DNA of 64,000 nt from Clostridia bacterium (GTDB lineage Bacteria; Bacillota; Clostridia; Oscillospirales; Acutalibacteraceae), in NCBI GenBank assembly GCA_017461235.1, contig JAFTYU010000030.1:40863-104862 (forward strand), written 5' to 3'. Below the pieces are notes generated by a model. It saw only the letters and a list, made by a program, of their open reading frames with translations, had not been told where the DNA came from and ran no database searches. Shown here piece by piece: positions 61,835 to 64,000 of the stretch; position 1 is the first letter of the stretch; each line of letters begins with the position of its first letter. The position numbers were made by a program, and so were the translations under genes.

Positions 61835-61862
61835 AGGGCGGGGAGAATCTTCTCACCGCCCT
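61835..61862. other. GC-rich hairpin between rpmF and the DUF512 gene
   Basis: AGGGCGG (61835-61841) and CCGCCCT (61856-61862) pair, with GAGAA/TTCTC extending the stem. No T-run follows, so it is a weak terminator or attenuator candidate lying 40 nt upstream of the DUF512 start. Confidence 0.45.
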
Positions 61863-61891
61863 CTGAAATACGAGTTACAAACTATTACAGA

Positions 61892-62071
61892 TTAGTCTAC
61901 TGCGATAACCTGTTTGCCGTTGTAATAGCCACATGCTGTGCAAAGTCTGTGGGGTCTTTTGTAATCGCCGCAGTTGGGGCACTTTACGAGTGCAGCTGCG
62001 TCCATTTTCCAAACGTTGGATCTTCTTTTGTCTCTTCTTGCTTTGGATACTCTTCTCTTAGGTACTGCCAT
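61892..62071 (-). CDS. rpmF: 50S ribosomal protein L32
   Basis: This 59-aa protein begins MAVPKRRVSKARRDKRRSN and carries the zinc ribbon CPNCGDYKRPHRLCTACG typical of the zinc-binding L32 form. Start and stop are fixed by the sequence. It lies 28 nt after yceD, the classic yceD-rpmF pair. The usual fapR, plsX or acpP genes do not follow. Confidence 0.97.
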   Translation of the reverse strand: MAVPKRRVSKARRDKRRSNVWKMDAAALVKCPNCGDYKRPHRLCTACGYYNGKQVIAVD

Positions 62072-62099
62072 GAGTGTAACCTCCTATATAAATTTCAAC

Positions 62100-62594
62100 T
62101 TATTCTTCCAAAAGCTTTAAAAGCACTTCCATTCGCGGATCGATAGGTGCTTTACATTCGCATTGGTCCTGGTTAAGGTTCTTGCCGCAAGTGGGGCAAA
62201 GACCTTTACAATCATCGTTGCAAAGGTATTTTGAAGGAAGAGCGAGATTGACATCTTCTTCAACAAGGGCGTCAAGGTCAAGGCGCATATTGGGCACCTC
62301 AAGAAAATCGTCATTATCACCGCTTTCGAGAGCAACCACAAGAGTATGCTCAACAGGGAAAGTGTAATTGCGCTTAACGTCAGTTGCGCAACGGTCACAA
62401 GGCGCTTCATAGACCAAGTCGGCTTTTGCGGTAAGATTAACAATGCCTGCTCTGTTTTCAACACAGCCGCTCACCTTTACGGGTGATACAATAGGTGAAA
62501 AGCCTGAAACTTCCACAGAAGCCAGTGAAAGCTCATAATCAAAAGGGATTTTCAACCCATCGGTATTAAAAACTGATTCAAGCTCGATAATCAT
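62100..62594 (-). CDS. yceD: YceD family (DUF177) protein
   Basis: This 164-aa protein has CDRCATDV in the middle and a C-terminal CPTCGKNLNQDQCEC segment typical of the YceD/DUF177 family, which is linked to 23S rRNA accumulation. The ATG at 62594 follows AGAGG with an 8-nt spacer; an ATG at 62600 is too close to it. It precedes rpmF in the same direction. Confidence 0.92.
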   Translation of the reverse strand: MIIELESVFNTDGLKIPFDYELSLASVEVSGFSPIVSPVKVSGCVENRAGIVNLTAKADLVYEAPCDRCATDVKRNYTFPVEHTLVVALESGDNDDFLEVPNMRLDLDALVEEDVNLALPSKYLCNDDCKGLCPTCGKNLNQDQCECKAPIDPRMEVLLKLLEE

Positions 62595-62683
62595 ACACAT
62601 TACCTCTCAACATACCCAAATATTATATTCTCTAATTCACCTTTTGTCAATATTTATTTACAAAAAATCTTGCATTAAAACTA

Positions 62684-62712
62684 TTGCATAAGTCCGCGGG
62701 ATAATGTAAAAT
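62684..62712 (+). promoter_or_regulatory. Promoter of the DUF2804 gene
   Basis: TTGCAT (62684-62689), a 17-nt spacer and TAAAAT (62707-62712), 41 nt before the GTG start. Confidence 0.55.
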
Positions 62713-62752
62713 AATTACAAATGTTAAGTTTTTATTTCGCGGAGGTGTTTTT

Positions 62753-63853
62753 GTGTCAAAAGAAATTCAAAGAACTTATAAAAATTACAAAGAATGGGAA
62801 GACGTTTCAAAACAAACCGAATACACCGAAAGAACGCCCCTTCTGGCATCCGACGGCACCTTACTCGCCAAAGGCTGGGCAAGAAAAAACGTTTTTAATT
62901 ATGAGCGTTCTTTTTCCAAACCCGCCAAAAGAAAAAAAGAATGGGACTTTTATCAGGTTTCTGACGGTAAATATATGGTCCAGATAAGCTTCGCAAACAT
63001 TTCTATAGGTGGTTATGCAGGTGCAAAACTCGTAGATATCGAAAACAAGAGAGTTATTGTTGACACTACTGCAATTTTTATCGGCGGTGAAAACAAATAC
63101 ATTCTCCCTGCGAAAGGTGATTCTCCTAATTTTTTTAAAGCAAGGGTCGGTAGTGCAAAAGTTCTTTTCGACACAAAGACAACATCAAGAAAAATTGCTT
63201 TCAGTATGCCTTATAAAAACAAAATGGTTGAATGTGAGTTTGATATGGATATTATGCCCGGACTCGAAAACATTACTACCGTTCTTCCGTTCCACGACTT
63301 ACCAACCAGATATTTTATGACCACCAAACAGAACTGTATGCCTTGTGAAGGTTCTTTTAAATACGGCGATGACGTTTATCAATTCTCAAAAGAAAGCAGT
63401 TTTTGCGCTTTGGATTGGGGCAGAGTAAACACACCTTACAAAATGATCTGGTACTGGGGTAACGGTTCAACATACATAACCGATGAAAAGGGTGAAAAAC
63501 ACATTTTCGGTTTTGAAGTAACCTGGGGAATCGGTGATGAATCCAACGCCACGGAAACCTGTCTTTTTTATGACGGAAAAGCCCATAAGATCGGTGCAGT
63601 TGATGTTGAAACTTTCCCGAAGCCCGATAAATATATGGAACCCTGGAAGTTCATGTCAGAAGACGGCAGATTCAACCTTACTATGACACCTGTTTTCGAT
63701 CACCACACTGACCTTAACATTGCCAACACCGCCCGTATGCACGCTCACCAGGTTCACGGCAAATGGAACGGTGACGTTATTCTCGACGACGGCACAAAAT
63801 TAGAAATTAAAGATATGTACGCATTCTGCGAATACGTTGAAAACAAATGGTAA
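62753..63853 (+). CDS. DUF2804 domain protein
   Basis: This 366-aa protein fits the DUF2804 family: an ERTPLLASDGTLLAKGWARK start, KEWDFYQVSDGKYMVQISFANI, FHDLPTRYFMTTKQNCMPCEGSF and CALDWGRVNTPYKMIWYWG. The lipocalin-like, beta-rich fold has no known enzyme activity. The GTG start at 62753 follows GCGGAGGTG. It is a single gene ended by the hairpin at 63870. Confidence 0.85.
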   Translation: MSKEIQRTYKNYKEWEDVSKQTEYTERTPLLASDGTLLAKGWARKNVFNYERSFSKPAKRKKEWDFYQVSDGKYMVQISFANISIGGYAGAKLVDIENKRVIVDTTAIFIGGENKYILPAKGDSPNFFKARVGSAKVLFDTKTTSRKIAFSMPYKNKMVECEFDMDIMPGLENITTVLPFHDLPTRYFMTTKQNCMPCEGSFKYGDDVYQFSKESSFCALDWGRVNTPYKMIWYWGNGSTYITDEKGEKHIFGFEVTWGIGDESNATETCLFYDGKAHKIGAVDVETFPKPDKYMEPWKFMSEDGRFNLTMTPVFDHHTDLNIANTARMHAHQVHGKWNGDVILDDGTKLEIKDMYAFCEYVENKW

Positions 63854-63869
63854 AAAGTCAAATAAACAT

Positions 63870-63893
63870 CCACCCGCCAAGCGGGTGGTTTTT
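63870..63893 (+). terminator. Terminator after the DUF2804 gene
   Basis: CCACCCGC (63870-63877), loop CAA, GCGGGTGG (63881-63888) and TTTTT. Confidence 0.85.
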
Positions 63894-63902
63894 CATATGC
63901 GG

Positions 63903-63990
63903 GCATAGCCCTATGCTCTTCGCGTATGCGTAAACGCATAAGTACGGTCTGCCAGTTGCGTAAGATTGTTACTTGCTACCCGTAAACGGG
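63903..63990. other. Cluster of small hairpins at the window edge
   Basis: Three tight hairpins follow the terminator: GCATAG/CTATGC (63903-63916), TATGCGT/ACGCATA (63925-63940) and CCCGT/ACGGG (63979-63990). Each has a 2-nt loop on paper, and the last two share GTAAAC at the apex. No open frame was seen. This could be the edge of a structured RNA or a mobile element that continues beyond the window; it is unresolved. Confidence 0.4.
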
Positions 63991-64000
63991 CCGTATCCAC

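Noticed and set aside
1-64000. tRNA, rRNA or insertion-sequence transposase genes
   Set aside because: No cloverleaf pattern, rRNA stretch or transposase-like protein was recognised on reading through the window. Short RNA genes could still be missed without a covariance search.

Overview
This window comes from the chromosome of an endospore-forming member of the class Clostridia, most likely a gut Oscillospiraceae or Ruminococcaceae-type organism (lineage is inference). It carries a complete spoIIIAA-AH operon, spoIIID, spoVT, both dipicolinate synthase genes and a gerA/gerB/gerC germinant receptor operon. Housekeeping genes (polA, tsaD, rimI, der, rlmH, rpmF, alr) have the clostridial form. 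No rRNA, tRNA, CRISPR array, transposase or integrase gene was seen.

Region 1 (1-12746) is accessory. Four modules lie upstream of an intact spoVT: (i) a TetR regulator plus a sortase-anchored adhesin, (ii) a membrane-anchored unknown protein, (iii) a 1582-residue TIR-TIR-Sel1-leucine-rich-repeat protein, and (iv) a second leucine-rich-repeat protein. An unknown gene at the left edge may belong to a fifth module. Every junction carries a fragment of the spoVT 5' end: the first 11 codons in three copies, 33 codons in one. Most also carry the spoVT leader hairpin, and all have a GCATAAA...GGGTTTT motif. The best reading is repeated integration of small elements at codons 11-12 of spoVT, or an integron-like array that uses the spoVT 5' end as its recombination site. 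I consider this the most novel feature of the window.

Region 2 (12747-28001) returns to core genes: spoVT; trmN6-like and a FAD-dependent dehydrogenase (overlapping); TspO; an acyl-CoA ligase with a long Lys/Glu/Ala tail coupled to a membrane protein; the mreB-like/polA/rimI/tsaD operon; a WYL regulator; a lipoprotein; spoIIID with a sigma-E type promoter; and cysK.

Region 3 (28005-48370) is dominated by sporulation and envelope genes: spoIIIA operon, YfhO membrane protein, YifB/ComM ATPase, Trk/Ktr potassium uptake pair, a family 2 glycosyltransferase, a SIS isomerase/ROK kinase pair, the germinant receptor operon, DUF421 and DUF4363 proteins, and dpaAB.

Region 4 (48371-64000) starts with a yybP-ykoY manganese riboswitch controlling a P-type cation ATPase. 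An endonuclease/phosphatase-family protein follows, then a minus-strand cluster of alanine racemase, GH43 hydrolase and a polysaccharide-type ABC exporter. After these come a GDPD phosphodiesterase, a G5/M23 cell-wall peptidase with rlmH and a 57-residue cysteine-rich protein, the yceD-rpmF and DUF512-der pairs, a DUF2804 protein, and a hairpin-rich 3' edge of unknown nature. Most gene groups end in clear rho-independent terminators, many of them placed between convergent genes.
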